Of a stretch of DNA of 64,000 nucleotides, positions 8,025 to 16,699 are shown piece after piece. The stretch covers positions 2,604,001 through 2,668,000 of the forward strand of contig NZ_JAPJZI010000001.1 in NCBI RefSeq assembly GCF_027944115.1, read 5' to 3'. This stretch comes from Hoeflea prorocentri. GTDB lineage: Bacteria; Pseudomonadota; Alphaproteobacteria; Rhizobiales; Rhizobiaceae. Under the pieces are notes generated by a model. The model was given only the letters and a program-made list of their open reading frames with translations, had not been told where the DNA came from and made no database searches. The position numbers were made by a program, and so were the translations under genes. The number at the start of each line of letters is the position of its first letter. Position 1 is the first letter of the stretch.

Positions 8025-8702
8025 TTGTCAGACGGTGAGAGACAAAAGCGTGAGGCGATCGTTGAGCACTGCAAAGCGCTCAACCGAACGGGCCTCAATC
8101 AGGGCACAAGCGGAAATATCAGCATCCGTCACGAAGAGGGCATGCTGATTTCGCCGACAAGCCGACCCTATGATTCCCTGATGCCTGAAGATGTCGTTTT
8201 CGTTGATAAGGCGGGCAATCCGACTGGGCATTTTGCGCCATCCAGCGAGTGGCGTTTTCACCGGGACATCTTGCTCCATCGTGATGAAGTGAACGCCGTC
8301 GTACACGCCCATCCGACGTACTGCACAACCCTTGCCATTATGGGCAAGTCAATTCCGCCAATCCATTACATGCTCGCCGTCTTCGGCGGGTCGACAATAC
8401 GATGTGCCCCTTACGAGATCTACGGGTCACCGGAACTCTCCGAGCTGGCGGTGAAGGCCCTTGAGGACCGAAAGGCCTGCCTTCTTGCACATCACGGCAT
8501 GATCGCGGTCGGCAGTTCAATCGAGCAGGCTTTCTGGCTTGCCGGCGAGCTTGAAGCTTTGGCGAAGCAGTATCACGGCTGCCTCCAGCTCGGAGAGCCG
8601 CCACTGCTTAGTGAACAACAGATTCAGGACGTCATCGCAAAGATCAGCGAATACGGACTGACCAGCGTTAAGAGCCCGGAAAACAAGGGCCTCGACGCGT
8701 GA
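8025..8702 (+). CDS. Class II aldolase/adducin family protein (fuculose-phosphate-aldolase-like)
   Basis: TTG 8025 is chosen because GGAGGG ends 8 nt upstream and the resulting 225 residues match the family length (E. coli FucA 215); longer frames upstream show no homology. The active site is complete: Glu75 (SSEWRFH), His94 and His96 (VVHAHPTY), and His157 (AHHGM), each offset by two from FucA Glu73, His92, His94 and His155. It should be a Zn-dependent enzyme cleaving a ketose 1-phosphate to dihydroxyacetone phosphate and an aldehyde. It opens the operon; the substrate would be made by the PfkB kinase and SDR encoded downstream. The exact sugar cannot be read from sequence. Confidence 0.9.
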   Translation: MSDGERQKREAIVEHCKALNRTGLNQGTSGNISIRHEEGMLISPTSRPYDSLMPEDVVFVDKAGNPTGHFAPSSEWRFHRDILLHRDEVNAVVHAHPTYCTTLAIMGKSIPPIHYMLAVFGGSTIRCAPYEIYGSPELSELAVKALEDRKACLLAHHGMIAVGSSIEQAFWLAGELEALAKQYHGCLQLGEPPLLSEQQIQDVIAKISEYGLTSVKSPENKGLDA

Positions 8703-8732
8703 TTGAAGTAGCGCAACACGGAGGAGTGATCC

Positions 8733-9701
8733 ATGACATTCAAAAAACTGGCAAAAGCCCTGGCAACAGCTGCCATAGGTGCCCTTATGGTTTCGGCGAC
8801 ATCGGCGGAGGAGCTGTCGCTCGAAGGCAAAACCATCGGCGTGACTGTCGTCGGCACAAGTCACCACTGGGACCTTCAGGCCTACAAGGGGCAGATCGAG
8901 GAGCTGGAACGGCTTGGCGCCGAGGTCATCGCACTGGATGCAGAGCGCAATGACCAGACACAGATCAACCAGATCCAGACGCTGATCGCCCAGCAGCCTG
9001 ATGCGATTATCCAGCAGCTCGGAAACATCAAGGTTCTTGACCCGTGGCTGAAGAGGATCAGCGATGCCGGCATCCCGTTGTTCACGGTCGACACGATTAC
9101 CGAGCATTCCGTCAACAACACGACGTCAAACAATTACGGCATCGGTTCCGACCTTGCCCTTCAGATTGCCGAAGATATGGGCGGCGAAGGCAAGATCCTT
9201 GTTTTCAACGGCTTCTATTCCGTGCCGGTCTGTAAAATCCGCTATGACCAGCTGAAGTATGTCATGAGCAATTTTTCCGGTATCGAGATGATCGAGCCGG
9301 AGCTGAAGGATGTTGCTCCCAATACGGTTCAGCAGGCATTCGCAGACGTGACCGACATGCTGACCAAGTTCGATGAGAACTCGGGTCTCAAAGCTGTCTG
9401 GGCCTGTTGGGACCGCCCGAGCGTCGGCGCAACGCAGGCGATTGAAAAGGCCGGCCGCAACGAGGTCAAGGTCTACGGCATCGACGGATCTCCGGACTTC
9501 GTCGAAATGATCCTGGACCCGAATTCACCGGCCCAGGCTGTTGCTGCACAGCAGCCCTATGAAATCGGCAAGGGCGCAGCGCAAAATGTCGCCAAATATC
9601 TCAATGGCCAGGACATTCCTCCGGTGACCTTTGTTCCTGCGATGATGATCAACAAGGCGAATGCATCGGAAGTCGCTGCCGACTTCCTGCCCAAAAACTA
9701 A
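8733..9701 (+). CDS. Sugar ABC transporter substrate-binding protein (ribose-type, Peripla_BP_4)
   Basis: The protein has 322 residues with a signal peptide (MTFKKLAKALATAAIGALMV, cleavage near SATSA). The mature part has the ribose-binding-protein fold: GVTVVGTSHHWDLQAYKGQIEE near the start, IDALDAERNDQTQINQIQTLIAQ-like segment, a central PDAIIQQLGN, the hinge region IPLFTVDT and KVYGIDGSPD near the C terminus. GGAGGAG precedes ATG 8733. It lies 30 bp after the aldolase and supplies the ABC importer encoded next. A strong hairpin follows the gene at 9722-9750. The ligand is probably a monosaccharide or polyol. Confidence 0.92.
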   Translation: MTFKKLAKALATAAIGALMVSATSAEELSLEGKTIGVTVVGTSHHWDLQAYKGQIEELERLGAEVIALDAERNDQTQINQIQTLIAQQPDAIIQQLGNIKVLDPWLKRISDAGIPLFTVDTITEHSVNNTTSNNYGIGSDLALQIAEDMGGEGKILVFNGFYSVPVCKIRYDQLKYVMSNFSGIEMIEPELKDVAPNTVQQAFADVTDMLTKFDENSGLKAVWACWDRPSVGATQAIEKAGRNEVKVYGIDGSPDFVEMILDPNSPAQAVAAQQPYEIGKGAAQNVAKYLNGQDIPPVTFVPAMMINKANASEVAADFLPKN

Positions 9702-9721
9702 GTCAGCCAACGGCTCGATAC

Positions 9722-9750
9722 GACCCTACCCGCACCTGACGGGTGGGGTC
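9722..9750 (+). other. Intercistronic hairpin between binding-protein and ATPase genes
   Basis: GACCCTACCCG (9722-9732) pairs with CGGGTGGGGTC (9740-9750) over 11 bp with one G-T pair and a 7-nt loop. No T-run follows. Hairpins at this place commonly protect the upstream binding-protein message and lower expression of the downstream ATPase/permease genes, fitting the excess of binding protein that importers need. Confidence 0.6.
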
Positions 9751-9776
9751 ACCGATGCAAAGGCAAGGAGATCTGC

Positions 9777-11288
9777 ATGTCAAACGTGGCGGTGGATATG
9801 CGCGGCATATCCAAGGAGTTTGGCCCTGTAAAAGCCCTGGATAATGTCGATCTTCTGGTGCGCAAAGGCTCCATTCACGGCCTGGTCGGCGCAAACGGGG
9901 CGGGAAAGTCCACAATCATCAAGGTCCTTGCGGGCATCTACGCCAATGACGCCGGCACAATCACAGTCGACGGCAAAGCCCTTGAAACGATAACGCCCGC
10001 GTCGATTGAAAAGGAAGGCGTGCACTTCATCCACCAGGACCGACTGCTGGTTCCCACAGCAACGGTCGCCGAGGCCGTTTTCCTGAACAACGAACCCAGG
10101 GCGGGAATTTTCCTCAACATCAGGAAAATGAAATGCGACGCCGCAGCCCTCATTCAGAAGTATTTCGATGTCGAGATCGATCCGAACACGCTTGTTCGCG
10201 ATCTCTCTGCAGCAAAACAGAAAATCGTCCAAATCACACGCGCGCTGGCCAACAACGCGAAGGTTCTGGTTCTCGACGAGCCCACGGCAGCGCTTGTTTC
10301 AGCTGAAGCAAATAGTCTCTTCAAGGTCTTGCGGGACCTGAAAAACCAGGGCATCGCGATCGTTTTCATCTCGCACTACATGCAGGAGATCATGGATGTG
10401 TGCGATGACGTGACCATATTGCGGAACGGCCAGAATGCCGGCAATGTCGAAACATCCAGCACCAGCATTGATGAAATCGTGTCGCTGATGGTCGACCGCG
10501 ACGCCTCGGAGATGTACCCGCCGCGCGATCACAAGATCGGCAAACCGATCCTTGAGATCGAAAACCTCACACGCAAGGGGCATTTCAACGACATCACAAT
10601 GTCCCTTCATTCGGGAGAGGTGCTTGGCCTGATCGGGCTCCTGGGCTCGGGCGACAAGCAGCTGCTCAAATGCATGTTCGGGTTGGATCAGGCCGACAGC
10701 GGATCCATCAGGTTGAACGGCACGGACCGCTCTTTCAGCGCGCCCTCTCAGGCCGTGCGCGCCGGCATCGCCATGATCCCTGAAGACAGGCGGGCCCACG
10801 GTGTTGCCGTCGACCTGACGGTCTTTGAAAACATCTCTGTTGCCTCAATCGATCAGCGCTCAAACAAGGGCTTCGTCAACTTCAAGGAAGAAGCCAAGGT
10901 TGTCGACGGATTGATTGGCGAACTCGGCATCAAGACGCCGGACAGGTTCCTGCCGGTGAAAAACCTTTCGGGCGGCAACCAGCAGAAGGTTGTCGTGGCC
11001 AAGTGGCTGAGCTGCGACAGCTCTGTCTACCTGCTCGACGATCCGACGGTTGCCGTGGATGTCGGCGCCAAGGTCGAGATTTATAACCTCATCAACCGGC
11101 TGGCCGGGGAAGGCAAAGGGCTGATTTTCGTTTCCTCCGACCTGGAGGAAGCCGTGGAGATGTGCGACCGCATTCTGGTCATCTACAAGGGTGAAATCGT
11201 GGGCGAATACAAACGTGGTGAGGTAGACAGCAATACGTTGCTGGCGGTGGCATCGGGCGCTTCTGTTGATCAGAGGGAAGCTTCGTAA
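9777..11288 (+). CDS. Sugar ABC transporter ATP-binding protein (RbsA/MglA type, two NBDs)
   Basis: The protein has 503 residues with two fused nucleotide-binding domains, as in RbsA/MglA. The first has Walker A GANGAGKST (38-46), a degenerate signature LSAAKQK and Walker B VLVLDEPTA. The second lacks the P-loop Lys (GLLGSGDKQ), has the canonical signature LSGGNQQK, and shows Asp in place of the catalytic Glu (YLLDDPTVAVDVG). The ATPase sites are therefore asymmetric, as usual for this family. ATG 9777 follows AAGGAG. The stop codon overlaps the next start by one base (TAATG), so translation is coupled to the permease. Confidence 0.94.
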   Translation: MSNVAVDMRGISKEFGPVKALDNVDLLVRKGSIHGLVGANGAGKSTIIKVLAGIYANDAGTITVDGKALETITPASIEKEGVHFIHQDRLLVPTATVAEAVFLNNEPRAGIFLNIRKMKCDAAALIQKYFDVEIDPNTLVRDLSAAKQKIVQITRALANNAKVLVLDEPTAALVSAEANSLFKVLRDLKNQGIAIVFISHYMQEIMDVCDDVTILRNGQNAGNVETSSTSIDEIVSLMVDRDASEMYPPRDHKIGKPILEIENLTRKGHFNDITMSLHSGEVLGLIGLLGSGDKQLLKCMFGLDQADSGSIRLNGTDRSFSAPSQAVRAGIAMIPEDRRAHGVAVDLTVFENISVASIDQRSNKGFVNFKEEAKVVDGLIGELGIKTPDRFLPVKNLSGGNQQKVVVAKWLSCDSSVYLLDDPTVAVDVGAKVEIYNLINRLAGEGKGLIFVSSDLEEAVEMCDRILVIYKGEIVGEYKRGEVDSNTLLAVASGASVDQREAS

Positions 11289-12289
11289 TGTCGGCAAATG
11301 AAACAGTCGCACAGGAAAATTCCGTCGATCGCCGGGTAGTTGCCGCGCTGTTTGTGCGCATTGGCGCTTATGCGGCACTTGCGGCAATCCTGCTTTACTT
11401 CGCCTTCAATGCCCGGGGCTTCACATCGGCCTTCAACCTGCAAAATGTGGTCGAGCAATCAGCCATTTTGACCATGCTGGCGTTTGGCATGACCTTCGTC
11501 TTCATCGGCACGGGAACGGACATCCAAAAGGGTGGCGTCGATCTGTCGGTCGCCGCCAATGCAGGGCTTTGCGGCGCGGTGCTGGTAACGGTTATGAATC
11601 TCGGCTACTCGGAGATTGTCGCCATTCCGATTACGCTGCTTACCGGAATGGCGATGGGCTTCCTGAACAGCATTGCCGTCGTCAGTTTCCGCATCATGCC
11701 TCTTCTGGCAACCCTTGCAGTCATGAACATCGCTGCCGGACTGGAGCTGACCATTACGGAAAACTCCGTGGTTGGCGTGGAATCAGAACTTCTCTCAGCG
11801 CTGCAATTTGGACGTTTCCTCGGCATCTCGGCCCTTGCCTGGATCCTGCTCCTCTTTACCGCCTTTGCGGCCACCCTCGCCCACTTCACACCGTTCGGCG
11901 TCAAATTATATGCCGTCGGCGGGTTCACCGAAGCCGCGCGCGCGGCCGGTCTGAATGTCGGCTTTTATGTCTATTTCAGCTACATGTTCTCCGGCCTGTG
12001 CGCGGCAATTGCCTCGATCATGATCGTATCAAGACTTTCCGCCGCCTCGCTGGGCACCGGCCTCCTGCTGCTTCCGGTTCTGGCGGCCGCATTGCTCGGG
12101 ACCGTTTTTTCCCGCCGGTTCGTGCCGACAATCGGCGGAACGCTGATCGCCTCCCTGTTCATCGGCTTTCTCGCCAACGGGTTCCAGCTGCTTGGGATTT
12201 CCTCGTTCTGGGTCAGCGGCGTTCAAGGCGCGCTCATCCTGCTTGTTGTCGCGCTGACATCGTTCGCCAAACCAGCGCAGGGATCGTGA
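11288..12289 (+). CDS. Sugar ABC transporter permease (RbsC type) 1
   Basis: The 333-residue hydrophobic protein has about eight to ten membrane segments and the carbohydrate-uptake-2 permease pattern. Family segments are LAFGMTFVFIGTGTDIQKGGVDLSV-like (broken here by TDIQK), LNSIAVVSFRIMPLLATLAV and the cytoplasmic coupling region LYAVGGFTEAARAAGL. It overlaps the ATPase gene by one base and ends 2 bp before the second permease, so all three are co-translated. The two permeases would form a heterodimeric channel fed by the binding protein encoded at 8733. Confidence 0.92.
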   Translation: MSANETVAQENSVDRRVVAALFVRIGAYAALAAILLYFAFNARGFTSAFNLQNVVEQSAILTMLAFGMTFVFIGTGTDIQKGGVDLSVAANAGLCGAVLVTVMNLGYSEIVAIPITLLTGMAMGFLNSIAVVSFRIMPLLATLAVMNIAAGLELTITENSVVGVESELLSALQFGRFLGISALAWILLLFTAFAATLAHFTPFGVKLYAVGGFTEAARAAGLNVGFYVYFSYMFSGLCAAIASIMIVSRLSAASLGTGLLLLPVLAAALLGTVFSRRFVPTIGGTLIASLFIGFLANGFQLLGISSFWVSGVQGALILLVVALTSFAKPAQGS

Positions 12290-12291
12290 TC

Positions 12292-13266
12292 ATGGAAAAC
12301 ACACAAAAAATGCCCCTGAGCCTGAGCAGGCTATCGAACCTCATTCTGCCGATCGCGTTTGTTGCGGTCATCATTATTTTTTCCATCGCTTCGGAAAGCT
12401 TTCTGTCCTTCCAGAATTTCTACAATGTGGTGGCAAACAAGGTCGTGCTTCTTGCCATCGTTTCTCTCGGCATGACGATCGTGATAGCGGCCGGCGGCAT
12501 CGACCTGTCCGTCGGCGTGTCGGTTGATATGTCGGCATTGGTTTTCTTCACGCTGCTCGCGGCCGGCTACAGCGCCGTATTCGGCGTCGCGGGCGGGCTT
12601 TTTGCAGCGTTCTGTGTCGGGGCCTTGAACGCGTTCCTGATCAACAAGCTGAAAATCGATGCCTTCCTGGCGACCCTGGGTGTGCTTTTCATCGGAAGCT
12701 CGGTTCAGCGGCTTTCGACGAATGGTGGCACGCCGATCACGCTGACAACGGAACAATATGCGCCCACTTTCCGGGCCATTTCGGACACCCAAATCCTTGG
12801 ATTGGCATTGCCGATATGGATTTTGATCCTGTGCTCAATCGCGGTTTATGTCGTCCTGCACAAAATGGTTTTCGGTCGTTACGTGGCGATGCTTGGAGCC
12901 AAACCAGGCGTCGCCCTCTACTCCGGCGTCAGGGTGCCGAGGGAGCTGTCAAAGGTCTTTGTTTTCTGTAGCGTGTTGTGCGGTATCGCCGGCATACTGC
13001 TGTCCTCCCAGGTCAAATCCTACATTCCTCTTTCCGGTGATGCGTTCCTTCTTGACGCCATCGGCGCAACCTTCATCGGCACCGCGCTGACATCCGACCG
13101 GCGTCCGTCGGTTCTCGGCACGCTGATGGGTGTCTTCCTGCTGGCGATCATGCGCAACGGGCTTCTGCTGATAGGCTGGAACTTCTTCTGGCAACAGGTC
13201 GGCATCGGCGTCCTGATCTTTGTGGTGCTCGCCCTTTCCTTTGGCCTCAAGAAACGGGGAGAATGA
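12292..13266 (+). CDS. Sugar ABC transporter permease (RbsC type) 2
   Basis: ATG 12292 lies 2 bp after the stop of the first permease, with AGGG just upstream. The open frame extends much further 5' inside the first permease, but those residues are out-of-frame shadow. The 324-residue product has about ten membrane segments, the VSLGMTIVIAAGGIDLSVG family motif (about 55-73) and the coupling segment GRYVAMLGAKPGVALYSGV. It is the partner of the first permease in the ribose-type importer. The kinase gene begins 3 bp after its stop. Confidence 0.92.
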   Translation: MENTQKMPLSLSRLSNLILPIAFVAVIIIFSIASESFLSFQNFYNVVANKVVLLAIVSLGMTIVIAAGGIDLSVGVSVDMSALVFFTLLAAGYSAVFGVAGGLFAAFCVGALNAFLINKLKIDAFLATLGVLFIGSSVQRLSTNGGTPITLTTEQYAPTFRAISDTQILGLALPIWILILCSIAVYVVLHKMVFGRYVAMLGAKPGVALYSGVRVPRELSKVFVFCSVLCGIAGILLSSQVKSYIPLSGDAFLLDAIGATFIGTALTSDRRPSVLGTLMGVFLLAIMRNGLLLIGWNFFWQQVGIGVLIFVVLALSFGLKKRGE

Positions 13267-13269
13267 CCG

Positions 13270-14226
13270 TTGCCGAAATTTGATCTCTCAGCCATCGGGT
13301 TCCTTGTTCTGGATACGCTGTGCGCCCATGCGGACGCCATGCCGCCAAAGGGCGGAGCGACATTTGTCGAGCAGATGACGATGACCGTTGCGGGAACGGC
13401 AGGAGCGACTGCCCTCGATTGCGCCATGCTCGGGCTGAATGTTCAGATTGCAGCCGAAGTCGGCCATGACCCGATGGGCGACTGGCTTGTCTCTGAAATG
13501 GCTTCAAAGGGCATGAATGTCGATCTAGTGTCGCGGTCGTCCGGCGCACAAACCGCCATGTCCATGTTGCCGATCAGCTCGGATGGCGCGCGCTCGGCCT
13601 TTTTCGTTCCCGGGGCCTCAAACACGTTCACACTCTCGGAACCGGCAATGGAACAGGCGCTCGATGCGGATATCATTCATCTGGGCGGAACGGGCCTGCT
13701 CGCCAGTTTCGACGGCGAACCATCCAGAAAGCTGCTGGAGCGGGCAAAGTCACTGGGCCGGACGACGGTTTTTGATCTCATCCTGGCAAATGAAGAAACC
13801 ATCGGCCTTGTCGAGCCCCTTTTGGAACATATCGACTATTTTGTCCCCTCGATTGAGGAAGCAAGCGCCATGGCCGGCAAAAGTGAGCCAGCTGCGGTTG
13901 CGGAATGGTTCCGGGCAAAGGGCGTGAAAAATGTCGTACTGACACTGGAGGGTGACGGTGTCTTCGTGCTGCCTCATGACGCAGAGGCATTTCAACTCCC
14001 GGCGCACCAGGTCGAAGTTGTCGACACAACCGGATGCGGAGACAGTTTCACCGCCGGTCTCATTACCGGTGTGTCCAAAGGCTGGTCTCTGCGCGACAGC
14101 GCAAGATTTGCAAACACGGTCGCCGCGCATGTGGCATGCGGGCTTGGAAGCCAGGGCATCCTGAAGGATTTCGATACCACGAAAAAGGCGATGAACGACT
14201 GGCCATTGAAGGAGTTGAAGCAGTGA
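13270..14226 (+). CDS. PfkB-family carbohydrate kinase
   Basis: A TTG start at 13270 with GGGGAGA upstream gives 318 residues, typical of ribokinase/PfkB enzymes. The N-terminal part has GTAGATALDCAMLGLNVQ and GHDPMGD sugar-site segments. The C-terminal signature DTTGCGDSFTAGL (about 252-264) contains the catalytic base Asp258. It should phosphorylate an imported sugar or the ketose made by the SDR, giving the sugar phosphate that the class II aldolase cleaves. It ends with a 4-base overlap with the SDR start (GTGA). The substrate is not identifiable. Confidence 0.92.
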   Translation: MPKFDLSAIGFLVLDTLCAHADAMPPKGGATFVEQMTMTVAGTAGATALDCAMLGLNVQIAAEVGHDPMGDWLVSEMASKGMNVDLVSRSSGAQTAMSMLPISSDGARSAFFVPGASNTFTLSEPAMEQALDADIIHLGGTGLLASFDGEPSRKLLERAKSLGRTTVFDLILANEETIGLVEPLLEHIDYFVPSIEEASAMAGKSEPAAVAEWFRAKGVKNVVLTLEGDGVFVLPHDAEAFQLPAHQVEVVDTTGCGDSFTAGLITGVSKGWSLRDSARFANTVAAHVACGLGSQGILKDFDTTKKAMNDWPLKELKQ

Positions 14227-14978
14227 TCCTTGAAGGAAAGACCGCGCTGATTACCGGAGCTTCGCGGGGCATCGGCGCCGCGCTCGCACAGGGACTTGCC
14301 GCAGCGGGCGCAGATATCGTTATCGCTGACCTTCCAGGTCAGGACGAGGCCAAGGCAAAGGTCCGGGGCCACATCGAGGCTGCAGGGCGGCGGTGTGAAC
14401 TGGTCGAGCTGGATGTTACCGACAAGGAAAAGGTGGAAGCCGGTATCGCGGAAGCGACCGCGGCCATGGGACAGATCGATATCCTGGTCAACAACGCAGG
14501 CATTCTTGTTGCGACGGAGCTGGAGAAGCTTGACGTAGAATCCTGGGACGCGCATTTCGACGTTAACGCAAAGGGTGTCCTGCTTTGCACCAATGCGATC
14601 CTGCCGCAGATGCGACAGCGCAAGGCGGGCCGCATCATCAATATAGCGTCCCTCGCCGCGCGCCAGGGCATTCCGACGGAGGGCCACTATGCCGCAACCA
14701 AGGCCTCTGTTGTGACACTCACCCGGGTCTACGCGCAGGAAGTGGGCTCAGACGGCATCACCGTCAACGCAATTTGTCCGGGCATCATCCTGACCGAAAT
14801 GGCCATGAACAAGCTAGGCAGCCAGGAAGAGGTGGACAAGTGGTCTCAGTCCACGTCGCTCAAACGGCTTGGCGACCCCAAGGATGTCGTCGGACCGGCA
14901 GTATTCTTTTCGTCTGACCTTTCGGACTATGTGACCGGTCAGGCGCTCAATGTGTGCGGTGGCCTCTACTTCCACTAG
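14223..14978 (+). CDS. Short-chain dehydrogenase/reductase
   Basis: GTG 14223 overlaps the stop of the kinase gene and is preceded by GAAGGAG. The 251-residue product is a classical SDR: cofactor motif TGASRGIG (11-18), NNAG (90-93), catalytic Ser143, Tyr156 and Lys160, and PG after the active site (CPGIILTEM). Asp36 after the second strand (IADL) favours NAD over NADP. In this operon it most simply oxidises a polyol to a ketose or a sugar at a secondary alcohol before phosphorylation. The next gene starts 24 bp downstream. Confidence 0.92.
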   Translation: MILEGKTALITGASRGIGAALAQGLAAAGADIVIADLPGQDEAKAKVRGHIEAAGRRCELVELDVTDKEKVEAGIAEATAAMGQIDILVNNAGILVATELEKLDVESWDAHFDVNAKGVLLCTNAILPQMRQRKAGRIINIASLAARQGIPTEGHYAATKASVVTLTRVYAQEVGSDGITVNAICPGIILTEMAMNKLGSQEEVDKWSQSTSLKRLGDPKDVVGPAVFFSSDLSDYVTGQALNVCGGLYFH

Positions 14979-15002
14979 GCGGCCGGCCCACCGGGAGGAA
15001 CG

Positions 15003-16274
15003 ATGGTAAAGCAGTCTCGACGTCAATTTGTCGGAGCTGGCATCGCCGCACTTGCGCTCGGTACCGCCGCAAGGGCTCAGAGCGCCGGCAGTCAGGCGGC
15101 CACGCACCGCGTCGTTGTCATCGGAGGCGGCGCAGGCGGAGCGACCGCTGCACGGCATATTGCGCGGGCCACAAAGGGCGAGATTGACGTAACACTGATT
15201 GAGGCCAACAAGACCTACCGGTCATGCTTTTTCTCAAATCACTATCTTGGCGGCTTTAGAGACTTCGGCGGACTTGAGCACGGTTACGGGACCCTTGCCT
15301 CTGACTACGGGATCACCGTTGTCCATGACCTTGCCAAGGCAATTGATCGTGACAAGAAGAAGATCGAGTTGACTGGCGGATCCCTGCGCTACGATACGCT
15401 GATCCTCGCGCCCGGCATCGATTTCGTCGACGGCTCAGTGAACGGCTGGTCGCTCGACGATCAGGATAAAATGCCGCACGCCTATCAGGGTGGAGCACCG
15501 GTTCGCCTGCTTCGCGCGCAGATTGAGGCAATGCCGGCAGGCGGCGTCTTTGCCATCGTGCCGCCGCAGGGCACCTATCGATGCCCGCCCGGTCCCTACG
15601 AACGGCTAACGATCATTGCCCATCTGCTCAAGCAGATCAATCCAACGGCAAAAATCATCATTGCCGATCCGAAGCCGCTCTTTTCAAAGATGTCCCTGTT
15701 CCGCGAAAGCTGGCGCAAATATTACAAGGGCATGATCGATATGAACTCCGACGTCGACATGTCGACATTCGAAGTCGACCCGGACGACATGACAATCAGG
15801 CTCGATGGCGAGACGATCAAGGTCGATGCCTGCAATGTCATCCCCTCGCAAAAGGCCGGAAAAATAGCCGAGCTCGCCGGTCTAACAGTTGATGGCTGGG
15901 CGCCTGTTTACGCCCATGACATGCGTTCGAAGGTTGACGACAATATCTACGTGCTTGGAGATGCGGCGGCCCAGGGCGATATGCCGAAATCAGCCTTTTC
16001 GGCCAACTCGCAGGCCTTTGCCTGTGCCGAGGCCATCCTCGCGCGGCTCCAGGACCGGGAGCTGCCCGAACCTGACTACAACAATATCTGCTGGTCACTG
16101 CTTGCGCCTCAAGACAGTGTGAAAATCGGGGCCAGTTACGAGGCGACGCCTGATGGCATCAAACGCGTCGAAGGATTTGTTTCCCAGCGCAGGGAAGGTG
16201 CCGAGATCCGCAAAGAGACCTACGAGGAATCTCTTGCGTGGTACGAATCCATTGTTGCTGATATGTTTGGCTGA
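15003..16274 (+). CDS. Tat-exported FAD oxidoreductase, flavocytochrome c sulfide dehydrogenase (FccB/SoxF) type
   Basis: The 423-residue protein begins with a Tat signal (QSRRQFVGAGIAALALG, AQS near 25-27) followed by the FAD motif VVVIGGGAGG (37-46). It aligns by motif with FccB of Allochromatium over its whole length. Cys75 (TYRSCFFSN) occupies the covalent-FAD cysteine site, and Cys194 (YRCPPGPYER) and Cys363 (NICWSLLAP) match the redox disulfide pair. FccB oxidises sulfide to sulfur and passes electrons to a c-type cytochrome. No cytochrome gene is adjacent. It follows the SDR by 24 bp and precedes a small secreted Cys protein. Sulfide oxidation is the family function; a thiol or sugar-linked role is also possible. 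Confidence 0.9.
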   Translation: MVKQSRRQFVGAGIAALALGTAARAQSAGSQAATHRVVVIGGGAGGATAARHIARATKGEIDVTLIEANKTYRSCFFSNHYLGGFRDFGGLEHGYGTLASDYGITVVHDLAKAIDRDKKKIELTGGSLRYDTLILAPGIDFVDGSVNGWSLDDQDKMPHAYQGGAPVRLLRAQIEAMPAGGVFAIVPPQGTYRCPPGPYERLTIIAHLLKQINPTAKIIIADPKPLFSKMSLFRESWRKYYKGMIDMNSDVDMSTFEVDPDDMTIRLDGETIKVDACNVIPSQKAGKIAELAGLTVDGWAPVYAHDMRSKVDDNIYVLGDAAAQGDMPKSAFSANSQAFACAEAILARLQDRELPEPDYNNICWSLLAPQDSVKIGASYEATPDGIKRVEGFVSQRREGAEIRKETYEESLAWYESIVADMFG

Positions 16275-16293
16275 GGCTCTTGGGAGGAAGGGT

Positions 16294-16632
16294 ATGAAAC
16301 GATTTGCTGCATTGCTGTTCGGCATCGTGCTGACCGGCCCGTCCCTTGCAAAGGATGCAAAATTCGTCGGTGTTTGGGAGGGGGATTACGAGACCCCGAT
16401 CTACACAAAGATTGTGCTCAAGGACGATCAGAGCCTGACCTATTGTGAGGTCTCCCACTGCCGCCAGGTCAATTGCATGGAGATGGCCTATACGGGATCG
16501 TTTGCCTCAAAGTTCGAGTATCAGGATGCGTTGGGCAAATGGGAATTCGTCCGCATTTCCGAAGACGAGTTCGAGGGCACCTATACCCACGTGGAAGGCG
16601 ATGTCTCTACGGCCTATTACGAGCCGGAATAG
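16294..16632 (+). CDS. Small secreted protein of unknown function
   Basis: ATG 16294 has GGGAGGAAGGG just upstream; an open frame continues 5' but overlaps the flavoprotein. The 112-residue product has a signal peptide (MKRFAALLFGIVLTGPSLA, cleavage near residue 19) and a short beta-rich mature part beginning KFVGVWEGDYE. Three closely spaced Cys (YCEVSHCRQVNC, about 50-61) could bind a metal or form disulfides. I do not recognise the family. It lies 19 bp after the FccB-like flavoprotein and probably shares its transcript, so it may be a periplasmic partner of that enzyme. Confidence 0.75.
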   Translation: MKRFAALLFGIVLTGPSLAKDAKFVGVWEGDYETPIYTKIVLKDDQSLTYCEVSHCRQVNCMEMAYTGSFASKFEYQDALGKWEFVRISEDEFEGTYTHVEGDVSTAYYEPE

Positions 16633-16699
16633 GGCGCGCGGTTTTTCGAACTAACAGACTGCCGCTGTCGTTTGTTCAAGACGATGAGGGCTTTCTGTT

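Noticed and set aside
11569-12291. 5' extension of the second sugar permease by 241 codons
   Set aside because: It overlaps the first permease in another frame. The real start is ATG 12292 with hydrophobic permease sequence from there.
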